DNA from: Paenibacillus sp. 1_12
GTDB taxonomy: Bacteria > Bacillota > Bacilli > Paenibacillales > NBRC-103111
Assembly: GCF_900114475.1 (NCBI RefSeq)
Contig: NZ_FOTE01000003.1
Coordinates: 310,001 to 374,000 of the forward strand
Length of the DNA stretch: 64,000 nt
Reading direction: 5' to 3'
Shown: piece after piece, positions 19,789-29,417 of the stretch
Layout of the letters: the number at the start of each line of letters is the position of its first letter
How positions within the stretch are numbered: position 1 is the stretch's first letter
Notes under the pieces: generated by a model
Told to the model about the DNA's origin: nothing
Seen by the model: the letters and a program-made list of their open reading frames with translations, nothing else
Databases searched by the model: none
Position numbers and translations under genes: made by a program

Positions 19789-19805
19789 TTGCATAACTCC
19801 TCAAT

Positions 19806-20008
19806 CTATATAAGATGAACTAAGCATCATGACAGCAAAGAGGCGCTGCGAAAGCAGACCCCTCTTCCAATCGCTGTTGCAGCCAGATTCTTTGGATTCT
19901 TAGCCCCGTAGGAGTAAGAATCCGTCTGCAAAGGCGAGCACTTCGTTTCTCCAGAAGGGTCCGCTTTCTCCGCTCGGGCTGTGTATTTCTTTGGTTCATC
20001 TTATATAG
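19806..20008. repeat. Inverted-repeat element, copy B
   Basis: A 203-bp element with termini CTATATAAGATGAAC and GTTCATCTTATATAG. The reverse complement of copy C (43405-43607) matches it almost base for base by eye, about nine in ten positions, with equal length. An internal hairpin CTTAGCCCC/GGAGTAAG and further arms make it strongly foldable. It fills the gap between the DMT gene terminator and the convergent lplT-like gene. No coding capacity. Confidence 0.85.
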
Positions 20009-20049
20009 ACAGTCGGCGTAAGATCAAGTCCAGGTAGCAACAGCAAACC

Positions 20050-21264
20050 TTATTTGAAGCTTTTTACACCCACATGCATCGGTGATGAATGCCTGTTGAT
20101 CTTGGAGCCCAAATATAACAGTATGAGCAGCATAATCGCACCTTGAATAACAATGGCCATCGAGATCGACACCCCTTGTTCAATGACCAAATAGTACAGC
20201 CCCGATCCGATTACCATTAATATGTTCTCCACAAAATTTTGCACTGCGATCGTTTTTCCCGCCCCTACCATTTTTGTGCCTTCTTCCTGAAGCACGGTGT
20301 TCATCGGAACTATGAAAATCCCGCCCATACAGCCTACTGCCAATAAAAATACGATGGTGATTGAGGTTGAATGAAGCCATGGGAAAATAAAGATGAGCCC
20401 TACCATCAAAAAGCCATAAATAATCGATTTGTAATACCTCTGAAGCTGAACAAATTTGGGAGCCAGGAATGCTCCGATCACAATTCCGATCGAGGTCGTA
20501 GCGAGAATCAAGGAAACACTGAAATCTTCGGGACTAAACCCCAATGCTATCGGTATCCAGGCTAACACGGCTGTGCGAAGAACAGCGGAGCTCATCCAGA
20601 AGGCTCCTGTTCCGATCAAGGAGAAGTTGGTTTTGGAATGGCTCAGTAGTGTCGTCACACTTTTGAAAAACTGCAGGGCTTCCCGCGTATAGCGAATGGA
20701 TTGATCTCCCGGCATGCGTGGAATCAAAAAAGACACACCGAGCGATAAAGCATATAACAGCACACAGAACAGGGATGATTGCACCGTATTGGTTGCAGAG
20801 ACAATAACGCCGCCTCCACCTATCCCTGTCAGGATGGCAAGGATCGTATACGCTTCAATTCTGGAATTAGCTTTAAACAGCTGCTGATCGGTTTCGATGA
20901 GCTCTGGTAATATCCCATATTTGGCAGGTGAATACACAACGGCTCCAACCCCTACAGTAAAATAACTAAGCATTAATAATAGGATATTGGATTGATCAAT
21001 AAAGATAAGTGCAGAGATGCCCAGCAGTTTGATCAGATTGCCTATAATAAGCACGACCGACTTCGGCATCTTATCTGCAAACGGGCCGACAATAGGGGCT
21101 AACAAAATATAGGGGAGGAAAAATGCCATCGTCACCAAAGCTAAGGATTCAGGCAAAAAACCATTTTTGGTTAACAGGCTGGCAATGACTAATAGTGACA
21201 TGTTGTCTGAGAAAGCTGATAAAAATTGAGTGATATATAAGGCGTTCAAGGCTCGCTCTTTCAT
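20050..21264 (-). CDS. lplT: MFS lysophospholipid transporter, LplT-like
   Basis: A 404-residue major facilitator with about twelve helices. The N-terminus (LNALYITQFLSAFSDNM), the segment ADKMPKSVVLIIGNLIK and the Y-SPAKYGILPEL motif between helices 4 and 5 are those of LplT-type proteins. LplT flips lysophospholipid inward for re-acylation by Aas (established in E. coli). The start is ATG 21264 with GAGAGGA 9 bp upstream; an in-frame TTG at 21273 abuts that site. It lies 71 bp after the aas-like gene, which strongly supports the assignment. Confidence 0.85.
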   Translation of the reverse strand: MKERALNALYITQFLSAFSDNMSLLVIASLLTKNGFLPESLALVTMAFFLPYILLAPIVGPFADKMPKSVVLIIGNLIKLLGISALIFIDQSNILLLMLSYFTVGVGAVVYSPAKYGILPELIETDQQLFKANSRIEAYTILAILTGIGGGGVIVSATNTVQSSLFCVLLYALSLGVSFLIPRMPGDQSIRYTREALQFFKSVTTLLSHSKTNFSLIGTGAFWMSSAVLRTAVLAWIPIALGFSPEDFSVSLILATTSIGIVIGAFLAPKFVQLQRYYKSIIYGFLMVGLIFIFPWLHSTSITIVFLLAVGCMGGIFIVPMNTVLQEEGTKMVGAGKTIAVQNFVENILMVIGSGLYYLVIEQGVSISMAIVIQGAIMLLILLYLGSKINRHSSPMHVGVKSFK

Positions 21265-21335
21265 ACATATCAATCCTCTCTATGCAATGGGCAAGGCATT
21301 GGTCAAAGCGTTTGGATATAAATACGGTTAAGATG

Positions 21336-23465
21336 TCAGGCTCCTTGCTCGAGTGCGGCTTCAACCTGCTTCTTCAATGCCACGTAGTCGGTTTTACCAC
21401 TGCCCAGCAGCGGCAGCTTATCGATGATTTGTATTCTTGAAGGCAGGAGCATCGGAGTATAGCCTTTGTCGTTAAGCTTTCCTTTAAATTCCTGCAAATT
21501 TAGGCCTTTCTTGGTGGCGAACAGTAGGATACGCTCTCCCTTGCGGCTGTCGGTTACACTAATCGCAGCAAGCGGAATATCTCCGTAGCAGGAGGCGGCG
21601 AGCTCTTCAACCAATTGCAATGAAATCATCTCTCCACCGATTTTGGCAAAACGTTTCAGCCGCGACTTAATGCTCAGAAAACCTTGGGCATCCAGCTCTA
21701 CAATATCTCCACAATCGTACCATTCAGGACACGGCACAAAGCCTTTGCCGTGAATCAGGTAGCCCTTCATAATATTAGGACCTTGAATAAGCAGGTTGCC
21801 GCCTTGCTCAATACCAGGTATCGGTTCAAGCTTGTAACGGATGCTCGGCAGCAGCTTGCCGACGGTGCCTCTTTTGTAATTCAGCGGTGAATTGATCGAG
21901 ACTACAGGTGAAGCTTCGGTAGCGCCGTAGCCTTCGAATATACGGATGCCAAACTTTTGGCTCCATAGATCACGCACCTCGTCCTTCAGCTTCTCGGCTC
22001 CTGCTACGACAATGCGCAGTGATTGAAAGTCAAACGGGTGGGCCGCCTGACCGTAACCAGCGAGAAATGTTGAGGTTCCGAATAAAATTGTCGCATTGCG
22101 ATTATAGACGACCTCAGGAATGGTGCGATAATGCAGAGGGCTTGGATAGAGCATCACTGGGACTCCCGTAAGTATGGGAAGCAAGGTTCCCGCAGTCAGG
22201 CCGAAGCTGTGGAACATCGGCAGCGCATTGAACATTTTATCAGCCGCAGTAAAATCAAATACGGCTTTGCACTGCTGGATATTCGCAAACAATTGATCAT
22301 GTCCGAGAATGACACCTTTGGGCTTGCTTTCGCTGCCAGAGGTGAACAAGATGATATCGCGAATCCCCTGCTCAGCCTGAGCACCCCCCCAATAATCGAG
22401 CAGACCGGTGAGCTTGTCAGACAGCTTTACTTCGTCCTTGATATCCTCCAGATAGAGGATGGCGCACTGCTGCTCCAAGGCTTGAATGATGGTTTCCAGC
22501 TTAGCCTTTTCTACGAACTGACGGGATGTGACAATGGTGCGCAGTACCGCTGTTTCACAAGCATCCAGCAGGCTTTGCTGTCCAGCAGAGAAGTTCAGCA
22601 TCGCAGGCGTTTTCCCAAGACGGAGCAGGGCAAACAAGGCGATCACGTGGCCGATCGAATTAGGCAGCAGCAAACCGATGGCTGCTTGCTTATTCAGCAA
22701 GGGGCGCAGCTTACGGCCAAATACATAGGAGGAGACGATCAGCTTTTTATAGGTAAGGCTTTGGGTTAAATCCTCGCAAATTAAGCTTTTTTGTCCATGA
22801 AGGGAAGCTTGCAGTCGAAGCTCGTTGAACAGGTTGACTTCCGTTTTCAAGCGGCTTTTCAATAAATGCTCTTGCATCGTGGTTAGAATCGTATCCGCAG
22901 CCTGCTGCTTTTGCAGCTTCATCGAGACCTGCTGTTGTTGTTCGATTCTGAAGTGATCACCAATTTGAATGCGGATTTCGGGAAAGAATACCGTTTTGAT
23001 TTTATGACCGATATAGGACAGCTTGGAGCGTTCTGCACCATTGATGGCAATGGGAATGAGCTGTGCGCCAGTTTTCAAGGCAATGTAAGCAATACCGCTG
23101 TATATTTTCATCAATCCGCCTGTAGTCGTAATACGTCCTTCCGGGAACAGTACGAGCGGAACACCGCTTTGGATCGTCTTGACCATCTTACGTACCGAAT
23201 AAGGATTAAGCGGGTCTACGGTTATATGCTTGACCAGCTTGAGCGGCAGGCTCAGTCGGCGGGCAATCGATGTATTCACAACGAAGGTCGCTTCCTGAGG
23301 AAGATAGAGAGCTAGCAGCAGCGCATCCAGCAGCGACACATGATTGGGCATCAGAATGGTCGGTTGACTGAAATCAAGCTTTTCAAGACCAGATAGCTTA
23401 AGCCGGAATACGATCCGGAATACGATCCGGAATAATCCTTTTAAGAACGCGATCAGAATGGACAT
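21336..23465 (-). CDS. aas: Bifunctional acyltransferase / acyl-ACP synthetase, Aas-like
   Basis: A 709-residue fusion. Residues 1-200 are a PlsC-type acyltransferase with the H-x4-D motif at H42-D47 (NHVSLLDA) and the FPEGR motif at 107-111. Residues ~230-709 are an AMP-forming synthetase with the P-loop FTSGSESKPKG, GYGATEASPVV, YDCGDIVELDAQG and a C-terminal GSGKTDY carrying the catalytic lysine. In E. coli Aas re-acylates 2-acyl-lysophosphatidylethanolamine using fatty acid, ATP and ACP. ATG start with AAAGGAG at 9 bp. It is the first gene of the aas-lplT pair. A 12-bp tandem duplication near the start encodes a repeated RIVF. Confidence 0.9.
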   Translation of the reverse strand: MSILIAFLKGLFRIVFRIVFRLKLSGLEKLDFSQPTILMPNHVSLLDALLLALYLPQEATFVVNTSIARRLSLPLKLVKHITVDPLNPYSVRKMVKTIQSGVPLVLFPEGRITTTGGLMKIYSGIAYIALKTGAQLIPIAINGAERSKLSYIGHKIKTVFFPEIRIQIGDHFRIEQQQQVSMKLQKQQAADTILTTMQEHLLKSRLKTEVNLFNELRLQASLHGQKSLICEDLTQSLTYKKLIVSSYVFGRKLRPLLNKQAAIGLLLPNSIGHVIALFALLRLGKTPAMLNFSAGQQSLLDACETAVLRTIVTSRQFVEKAKLETIIQALEQQCAILYLEDIKDEVKLSDKLTGLLDYWGGAQAEQGIRDIILFTSGSESKPKGVILGHDQLFANIQQCKAVFDFTAADKMFNALPMFHSFGLTAGTLLPILTGVPVMLYPSPLHYRTIPEVVYNRNATILFGTSTFLAGYGQAAHPFDFQSLRIVVAGAEKLKDEVRDLWSQKFGIRIFEGYGATEASPVVSINSPLNYKRGTVGKLLPSIRYKLEPIPGIEQGGNLLIQGPNIMKGYLIHGKGFVPCPEWYDCGDIVELDAQGFLSIKSRLKRFAKIGGEMISLQLVEELAASCYGDIPLAAISVTDSRKGERILLFATKKGLNLQEFKGKLNDKGYTPMLLPSRIQIIDKLPLLGSGKTDYVALKKQVEAALEQGA

Positions 23466-23555
23466 GGTAATCGACTCCTTTAATAGAAGGCATGAATTGT
23501 CGTTGAGAATTGTAGATATTAGTATTGGTTGATATTGTTATTGTACATAGAAGGC

Positions 23556-23588
23556 AAAAAAAAGAAGAGTACTAACTTTAAGTAGTAC
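23556..23588 (-). terminator. Terminator of the AraC gene
   Basis: On the minus strand, GTACTA/TAGTAC arms are followed by a TCTTCTTTTTTTT tail, 84 bp after the AraC-family stop. Confidence 0.65.
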
Positions 23589-23671
23589 CCTTGAAATAGT
23601 CTGTATTGGTTATAGGGTTCCTAACAGGCAAAACGGTTTCTCCTTGCGCCTTTGCTGTTCCTCTTGAAGCT

Positions 23672-24520
23672 TTAGTTGGTAAACCCGTACTGCTTGCGAT
23701 ATTGCCCTGGCGGCATCCCGACGAAACGCTTAAACATCCGTATGAAATTGGAGTAATCGTTAAATCCCGACATTTGGCAGGCTTCAGTGACATTGTGTCC
23801 GTCATGCAGCAGCTTCTTGGCGCGGGAGATCCGCTTCATTAGAATGTACGAGTGAATGGTGCTGCCGGTGCTTTGCCGAAACAGACGGCTCAGGTAGTAT
23901 CGGTTCATGTACACCTGCCGTTCGAGCATTTCCAGTGACAGGTCTTGCTCGAGATGATGATCGATATAATCGAGTACAGGTGCCAGCTTTTCCGATAAGG
24001 CAGTCGACTCCGATGGAGCTGTGTTATCACGAAAGGAACGGTTTAGCAGCACCAGCAGCTCAATAAAATGAGTAGTCAGCAGCAGATGAGTTTCTTCTGC
24101 AGGTTGTATCAGCAGCGTATCGATCCTTTTGTAGAGGGCCGTGATTTCTTCTAGCTGCTGGGGATGCAGATGGATTTTATTGTGCTCCCCAGGCTCACGT
24201 TTTGTAAAGCAATCGAGCAGGCCGTATTGAAATAGGGATTCAAAATGTTGAACGATTTCTGGGTCGAAGTGTATCACAATGTTCTCATATGGTGCATCGG
24301 ATTTGAAGGTCGATTTGTGCAGCTCACGATTGTTAATGACGATCAAGTCGCCAGATATCATCGGATATACTTTTTTCTCAATCATGAAATTCACGTCGCC
24401 CGCAATAAAAAAATACACCTCAAAACGCTCATGCAAATGAAAATCCATCTTGGGCGGCGGGGACAAACGTCTGTGGTTGTACTGAATCTGGGAGGTATTG
24501 AAATGGATATTGAAGTTCAC
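23672..24520 (-). CDS. AraC-family transcriptional regulator with cupin sensor
   Basis: About 282 residues. The N-terminal half is a cupin-like ligand domain (FHLHERFEVYFFIAGDV, GDLIVINNRELH) and the last ~100 residues form the AraC helix-turn-helix pair (LSLEMLERQVYMNRYYLSRLF and VTEACQMSGFNDYSNFIRMF, ending PPGQYRK). Two GTG codons can start it: 24520, 10 bp after GGAAGG, is preferred over 24529, which nearly touches that site. It is divergent from a Gfo/Idh/MocA dehydrogenase with a 179-bp shared regulatory region, so it probably controls that gene in response to a sugar or cyclitol (inference). Confidence 0.9.
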   Translation of the reverse strand: MNFNIHFNTSQIQYNHRRLSPPPKMDFHLHERFEVYFFIAGDVNFMIEKKVYPMISGDLIVINNRELHKSTFKSDAPYENIVIHFDPEIVQHFESLFQYGLLDCFTKREPGEHNKIHLHPQQLEEITALYKRIDTLLIQPAEETHLLLTTHFIELLVLLNRSFRDNTAPSESTALSEKLAPVLDYIDHHLEQDLSLEMLERQVYMNRYYLSRLFRQSTGSTIHSYILMKRISRAKKLLHDGHNVTEACQMSGFNDYSNFIRMFKRFVGMPPGQYRKQYGFTN

Positions 24521-24589
24521 AGCGGACACACCTTCCGAATAAACAAGATCACATTAGGAAAAAGTCAAAAAAAGCAAGAAAAACGACAA

Positions 24590-24619
24590 TTGACGCAATG
24601 CATTTGTTTTTATTATACT
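24590..24619 (+). promoter_or_regulatory. Sigma-A-like promoter of the dehydrogenase gene
   Basis: TTGACG at 24590-24595, 18-bp spacer, TATACT at 24614-24619. It gives a leader of roughly 75 nt before the TTG start at 24700. Confidence 0.65.
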
Positions 24620-24699
24620 GCATTATAAAGCTAACTTTAATCTTGTGTTCAAGAATATGCTCTTGGACATATCCAATCTGAAGAAATTAGGTGAATCCA

Positions 24700-25734
24700 T
24701 TGACAACATTGGGTACAGCAATAATCGGGCTCGGAGCCATTTCAGGGGTCCATTTAAAGGCATTGGCAGATTTGGAACTGGCGGATTTGAAAGCGGTTGT
24801 AGATATTGATGAAAGTTTGGCGCGTCGGGTAGCAGAGGAATATGGCTGCGATTATTATACCGACTATAAGGAAATGCTGAAACGCGATGATATTCAGGTC
24901 GTTCACTTGTGTACAGCACATTATTTGCACTCTCCTATGGCGATTGATGCGTTAAAAGCGGGCAAGCACGTGTTAACCGAGAAGCCGATGGCAGAAAGTA
25001 TGGCTTCCGCTCAAAAAATGCTGCAGGCAGCTGTGGAGAACCCTAATGTGCAGCTTGGCGTTATTTTTCAAAACCGTTATAATGCCCCTTCAAAAAGGAT
25101 GAAGCAGTACGTTGAATCCGGTGAACTGGGCAAGTTGATCTGCATGAAGGGTCTCGTTACCTGGAATCGGACAGCAGCATATTATGAAACGGAGTGGAAA
25201 GGCAATTGGGCGACTGAAGGTGGCGGCGTGCTGATTAATCAGTCCATTCATACCGTCGATTTACTGCAGTGGCTGGGTGGCGAAATCTCATCCGTAAAGG
25301 GTTCCATTTCGACCGATTCCTTGGAAGGTGTTATCGAAGTGGAAGATACAGCGCATGCTTACATTGAATTTAAAAATGGTGCTACCGCGATTTTCTATGC
25401 AACCAATGCGTATGGACGGAACTCACCAGTTGAGGTGGAGTTGGTGTTCGAGCAAGGAACCTTGCTGCAGCGCGGCGATTCGTTGTATCTCGATCAGGGC
25501 GGCAAGCTTACCACGTTGGAAGAGCCTGTGGTGAACACTCTGGGCGAGAAATCATACTGGGGAATGAGCCACGAGCTGCAAATTCGCGATTACTACGAGC
25601 ATCTGCTGGCTGGTAAGCCATTCTGGATCGATGGTCCTGAAGGCTTCAACGGTTTCCGTCTGGTCATGGACATTTATGAATCCTCACGTACAGGGAAAAA
25701 GATTGTCTACAGTGGGGCAGAGGTCGTCCTGTAG
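24700..25734 (+). CDS. Gfo/Idh/MocA family oxidoreductase
   Basis: A 344-residue cytoplasmic dehydrogenase. The Rossmann motif AIIGLGAISGVH opens the protein, HVLTEKPMAES carries the catalytic EKP lysine near residue 95, and GGGVLINQSIHTVD supplies the family's active-site histidine region. The start is taken as TTG 24700 with AGGTGA 5 bp upstream; GTG 24691 lies inside that site. It is monocistronic, divergent from the AraC gene and closed by a strong hairpin. Substrate unknown; inositol-type and sugar dehydrogenases share this pattern. Confidence 0.9.
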   Translation: MTTLGTAIIGLGAISGVHLKALADLELADLKAVVDIDESLARRVAEEYGCDYYTDYKEMLKRDDIQVVHLCTAHYLHSPMAIDALKAGKHVLTEKPMAESMASAQKMLQAAVENPNVQLGVIFQNRYNAPSKRMKQYVESGELGKLICMKGLVTWNRTAAYYETEWKGNWATEGGGVLINQSIHTVDLLQWLGGEISSVKGSISTDSLEGVIEVEDTAHAYIEFKNGATAIFYATNAYGRNSPVEVELVFEQGTLLQRGDSLYLDQGGKLTTLEEPVVNTLGEKSYWGMSHELQIRDYYEHLLAGKPFWIDGPEGFNGFRLVMDIYESSRTGKKIVYSGAEVVL

Positions 25735-25764
25735 AATCGATTAAGTTTCTAGCTATCAAATAAT

Positions 25765-25819
25765 AAATAAACAAGCAGGGTGCTTCTAGAACGACTAGAG
25801 GCACCCTGCTTGTTTATTT
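25765..25819. terminator. Bidirectional terminator
   Basis: A long stem AATAAACAAGCAGGGTGC/GCACCCTGCTTGTTTATT between convergent genes, with A and T tracts on both sides. Confidence 0.9.
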
Positions 25820-25828
25820 TACTTCCGA

Positions 25829-26779
25829 CTACTGCAATTGCTTATAGAACGCTATGACCTTTTCCTCATATTCCTTCGCAAATTTGGCATGTGACCGTAC
25901 ATGCTCTTTGCCGGTTGTCTGCCAAATTTGAAAGCGGTCTTTATGCTTAGCCCACATCGCTTCACTGTTCGAATAGGGAATGGAACCATCCTCGATGCTG
26001 TGAATAAACAAGACAGGTCGCGGATACACACGGTCTACGGCGCTCAGTGCATCGACTTGGTCAGGGTCCATATTCGTCAATGGCGGCAAAATGCCCAATA
26101 TAAGCGGTGTGTAAGGAAAGCTCGGCAGGTGCGACCAAACGGGGAGATTGTCCTCCAAATAGCGAGTTAAATGATTGAAGGGACTGTCTGCGACAACACC
26201 GGCAATATCAGGCTCATCCGCTGCTGCGAGCAGCGAGGTCGCAGCACCCATCGAAAATCCGTGCAATGCTATACGTCCAGGATGTTGGGCTCGAACCCAA
26301 TCGATGGCACCGAGCAAATCACCCTTTTCCAAATAACCAACGGTTGTCAGACTGCCGCCGGATTCGCCGGAACTGCGGAAATCGAACATCACCACATCAA
26401 AGCCTTGGGCGGTTAGCGCCTTGGTCAATTTGATTGCTTCCGCACCGCTCTGCAGTCGGTTTTCCCGATAGCCATGGGCCATGATGATTGTCAGCTTGTC
26501 CGGCGTTGGTTCCGTGGTTGCCGGTATGTACCAGCCTTTTAGTGTCACATCCTGGCTCCGGCTCGGAAATTGGATAGGGGTAAAAGCTAATCCATAACGG
26601 TCCGGACTGTCCGTCAACGCTTTGCGTTCAGGATGAGTCAGCTGCCAGCCTACATAAGTAGACACTCCAACACTGACTAAGAATAAGATGACAATCAATA
26701 GGATCAAGCCCAATAGCACGGTTGTAATGGGTTTGCGTCGGGGACGGGCTGCTCTTGAAATCATCAAAGTCGGTCTCAT
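25829..26779 (-). CDS. Membrane-anchored alpha/beta hydrolase
   Basis: A 316-residue protein with a basic N-terminus and one membrane helix (about 19-43, VLLGLILLIVILFLVSVG), then an alpha/beta hydrolase domain facing outward if the helix is an uncleaved anchor. Triad elements are GFSMGAATS with S176, the acid in LFIHSIEDGSIP and the histidine in GKEHVRSHA. It resembles BAAT/acyl-CoA-thioesterase-like and YqkD-like hydrolases; substrate unknown. Start ATG 26779 with AAAGGAA at 8 bp. It follows ecsB by 28 bp and is probably in the same operon. Confidence 0.85.
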   Translation of the reverse strand: MRPTLMISRAARPRRKPITTVLLGLILLIVILFLVSVGVSTYVGWQLTHPERKALTDSPDRYGLAFTPIQFPSRSQDVTLKGWYIPATTEPTPDKLTIIMAHGYRENRLQSGAEAIKLTKALTAQGFDVVMFDFRSSGESGGSLTTVGYLEKGDLLGAIDWVRAQHPGRIALHGFSMGAATSLLAAADEPDIAGVVADSPFNHLTRYLEDNLPVWSHLPSFPYTPLILGILPPLTNMDPDQVDALSAVDRVYPRPVLFIHSIEDGSIPYSNSEAMWAKHKDRFQIWQTTGKEHVRSHAKFAKEYEEKVIAFYKQLQ

Positions 26780-26807
26780 TGAAATCGTTCCTTTCTTAAT
26801 GTAGAGC

Positions 26808-27992
26808 TTACTTGAAGCGATGGTAGAGCACTGAGCCAAGGGCGGCGATGACGAGCATGGCAGCTGCCCATAACGGCGCAGACAAAGTCCAGAATGCAGG
26901 CAGTATCATCAGCACGAGCACGCATAAATGAAGGGTCAGGCGGACTGTCCGCAGGGAACGCTTTCGCAGCTGTGGAGAAAGCGGATAAATATGCTGCCAT
27001 AGATGCTCACGATAGTAACGCAGCAGATCGGCAAGTTGAACAGCACTAAAGACGGCAAGGATAGCATACAATATGGCTGCTAATACCTTATTGTCGAAAG
27101 CAATCATTAGCAAAATACCAATGAGTGTGAAGCGGCAGGTCATCCCAAACAGCTCTGAGCGCAGCCAGACGAGTGTAAATAAATAGTTATAAGTAGATTT
27201 ACGTTGAAAAGGGATGTAACGGACTAATCGGTTTAACCCACGAATGTTTCTTGCTTTCCCTCGCAACTCTGGCACATCAATGAACAGGTTCAGAACCCGA
27301 TAAATACTCGCCTTATGTCGAAGCTCCCAATCAATGAGCAGGTTCCAATGTACTTTGTACTGCCGCGGAAGCTTCAGAATACCAAGATAAGCAAGCGATC
27401 CAATCGCTAAGATCCCTGCGCCATAGCCCGGTCCCAGCTTGAATACAGCGTAGGTCAGTCCGGCGCACAGCAGCCATCTCAGCACGATGAACATGTATCG
27501 TGTCCGCTGCTCTAGCAGCTGCTGCTCTGTCCATTTGCCGAACAGCAGCACCTGTTTAAATATAAGCCAGACGAGCAGCAGCACGAAAAATAACAAGCCG
27601 CTTGAAGGCGCAAGCTTATGGTACATCGGCCAGACGACCAGCCAGCCTACAGCAACAAGAATGGACCCCATAATTCGAGCTCTGCGCATAGCTGTTTGCA
27701 AGTAGATAGCCATTGCAGGCTCCTGAGGCAGCAGGAACAAAGTATCTGCTTGCTGTAAATAAGTACGGATGCGGCCACCGCCAAGCATGACCATCATACA
27801 GACCGTCGCTGCCAGCTGCCAAGGGAAATCCGGTGTAACCCACTGCAGGAACTGTCGATAACCAATCATAAATACTAGAAAGCCGATACCTGCAGCAATG
27901 GATAAGCTTTGGAGTGCGTAATGAAGATAGGGACGAATCTCTTTCAGGAATTCCGCCTCCCGGCGGCGGTATAAAGCTTGAGTATCCATCAT
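26808..27992 (-). CDS. ecsB: ABC transporter membrane protein, EcsB-like
   Basis: A 394-residue polytopic membrane protein with two hydrophobic blocks (about 30-250 and 290-390) separated by a polar loop. The segment YLQQADTLFLLPQEP near residue 85 is typical of EcsB. In Bacillus, EcsAB affects secretion, competence and intramembrane proteolysis (knowledge); the substrate is unclear. The start is ATG 27992, overlapping the TGA of ecsA (ATGATG context) with AAGGGG 9 bp upstream; longer in-frame extensions run into ecsA and are rejected. An ecsC gene is not present here. Confidence 0.88.
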   Translation of the reverse strand: MMDTQALYRRREAEFLKEIRPYLHYALQSLSIAAGIGFLVFMIGYRQFLQWVTPDFPWQLAATVCMMVMLGGGRIRTYLQQADTLFLLPQEPAMAIYLQTAMRRARIMGSILVAVGWLVVWPMYHKLAPSSGLLFFVLLLVWLIFKQVLLFGKWTEQQLLEQRTRYMFIVLRWLLCAGLTYAVFKLGPGYGAGILAIGSLAYLGILKLPRQYKVHWNLLIDWELRHKASIYRVLNLFIDVPELRGKARNIRGLNRLVRYIPFQRKSTYNYLFTLVWLRSELFGMTCRFTLIGILLMIAFDNKVLAAILYAILAVFSAVQLADLLRYYREHLWQHIYPLSPQLRKRSLRTVRLTLHLCVLVLMILPAFWTLSAPLWAAAMLVIAALGSVLYHRFK

Positions 27993-28738
27993 CGCGGATC
28001 GCCCCTTGTCACCAGCTCGCAGAATAGATCGTCCAAGGAAGCAGTAGGCATTCCTGCAGCAGCCTGCAGCGCGTCCACAGGACCGGAGGCAATCAGCTTG
28101 CCTTGATGAAGCACGAGAAATCTGTCGCAATAACGTTCGATTGTAGCTAAAATATGAGAGCTGATGAGAATCGAGGCACCACTTTGTTTGACACTAACGA
28201 GCAGCTCAAGCAGAGAACGCATACTGAGGGGATCTAATCCAAGAAAAGGCTCATCGATAATATACAGCTCCGGCTGCACGAGGAAGGCACACAGAATCAT
28301 GACCTTTTGACGCATGCCTTTGGACAGGTGGGAGGACAGCCGTTCTTGATACGCATCCATCTGAAATTGCTTGAGCAAGACGGCCGCGCGTTCTTCATAA
28401 GCTGCCCGATCCAGGCCATAGGCCATAGCCGTTAGCTCCATATGCTCCCGAACATTCAGCTCTTCGTATAATAAAGGACTTTCCGGCACATAGGCAAAAG
28501 TTTGCCGGTACTTCTCCTGAGAAGCAGCCAGTGTTTGTCCATTCAGGCGAATCTCCCCTTGGTGAGGCATCATAAGTCCAAGGATATGCTTAATGGTCGT
28601 GCTTTTTCCTGCTCCGTTCAACCCGATCAAGCCAATCATTTCTCCCGGCTGTACATGAAAGCTGAGATTGTGCAACACAGGCTGAAGGCGGCTGTAGCCT
28701 CCGGTAATGCCGTCCACTTCGAGAATGGGCTTCATCAT
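27989..28738 (-). CDS. ecsA: ABC transporter ATPase, EcsA-like
   Basis: A 249-residue ATPase with Walker A GLNGAGKST (about 38-46), a signature SHLSKGMRQK in which K replaces the second G of LSGGQ (common in EcsA), Walker B LYIIDEP and the H-loop ISSHIL. ATG start with AAGGAGGA 7 bp upstream. It is coupled to ecsB by a 4-bp overlap, and a membrane hydrolase follows. Confidence 0.9.
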   Translation of the reverse strand: MMKPILEVDGITGGYSRLQPVLHNLSFHVQPGEMIGLIGLNGAGKSTTIKHILGLMMPHQGEIRLNGQTLAASQEKYRQTFAYVPESPLLYEELNVREHMELTAMAYGLDRAAYEERAAVLLKQFQMDAYQERLSSHLSKGMRQKVMILCAFLVQPELYIIDEPFLGLDPLSMRSLLELLVSVKQSGASILISSHILATIERYCDRFLVLHQGKLIASGPVDALQAAAGMPTASLDDLFCELVTRGDPR

Positions 28739-28889
28739 TAAATGGTCCTCCTTGAAATCCGTATCTACTAAGAGTAGCGGAAATAGCAGCAGATTTCCAG
28801 TAAGGCTTTAGATACCATTGTTGTTAAACAAGCGGGATGTGCTGCTTTTAAGGATATGGATGGAGATCTTGGATATGATGTAAGCAGGA

Positions 28890-29276
28890 TCACTGATCCT
28901 CTTTTTGCTTTGAAGTGCCTTTTTCTTTATTCGATGTGTCCTTTTGTTCGGTTTTCTTATTAGAGTTAGTTGACGTCTTGGATTGAGATTCTGAGCGATT
29001 CTGCTGAAGTTTTTTTAGCTGGGTTTTGTTAGCTTTTTGAAGCTTCTCGGATTCTTTAAATTCGTATTGTTTAATATCCTTGTACATGTTCATTTGTTCC
29101 TTAAGCGCAGAATCTATCGGCTTGTCAGAGGTTTGCTGCTTTCCCTGTGCTTTTTGCTGGTTTCCACTTTGTTGCTCTGCTTTTTTTCCTCCGCAGCCTG
29201 CTACTGATAGGAATACGGAGACAGCTATGAGCGCAGCGGTAATCGATATCATGAATCGGATAGATGAACCTTTCAT
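28890..29276 (-). CDS. Small Lys/Gln/Ser-rich lipoprotein, unknown
   Basis: A 128-residue exported protein. A signal peptide ending SVAGC places the lipidated cysteine at residue 28. The rest is low-complexity and highly polar, rich in K, Q, S, N and T, with a short ordered-looking section around 65-90 (DIKQYEFKESEKLQK) and a charged tail. No domain recognised. Start ATG 29276 has AAGGGG 9 bp upstream, so an in-frame extension of 21 codons is rejected. Probably a surface tether or spacer-like lipoprotein. Confidence 0.75.
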   Translation of the reverse strand: MKGSSIRFMISITAALIAVSVFLSVAGCGGKKAEQQSGNQQKAQGKQQTSDKPIDSALKEQMNMYKDIKQYEFKESEKLQKANKTQLKKLQQNRSESQSKTSTNSNKKTEQKDTSNKEKGTSKQKEDQ

Positions 29277-29417
29277 AACAATCAGCCCCTTTTTTATGAG
29301 AGAATTAATGTTAGGTTGCCCGATCCATAGACAGAACATGACATGAGAAAAAAAGATTTTTTGTATACATTTGAATACAAAAAAGTTAAAATAATATTAA
29401 GATAAGGGAGGGTTGAT

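Noticed and set aside
22131-22769. 212-codon plus-strand open frame
   Set aside because: It lies wholly antisense to the aas-like gene, has no ribosome site, and its peptide is unlike any protein family; it is a shadow of the real gene.
23402-23440. 12-bp tandem duplication near the aas start as a phase-variable tract
   Set aside because: Only two in-frame units; changing copy number would not shift the frame.
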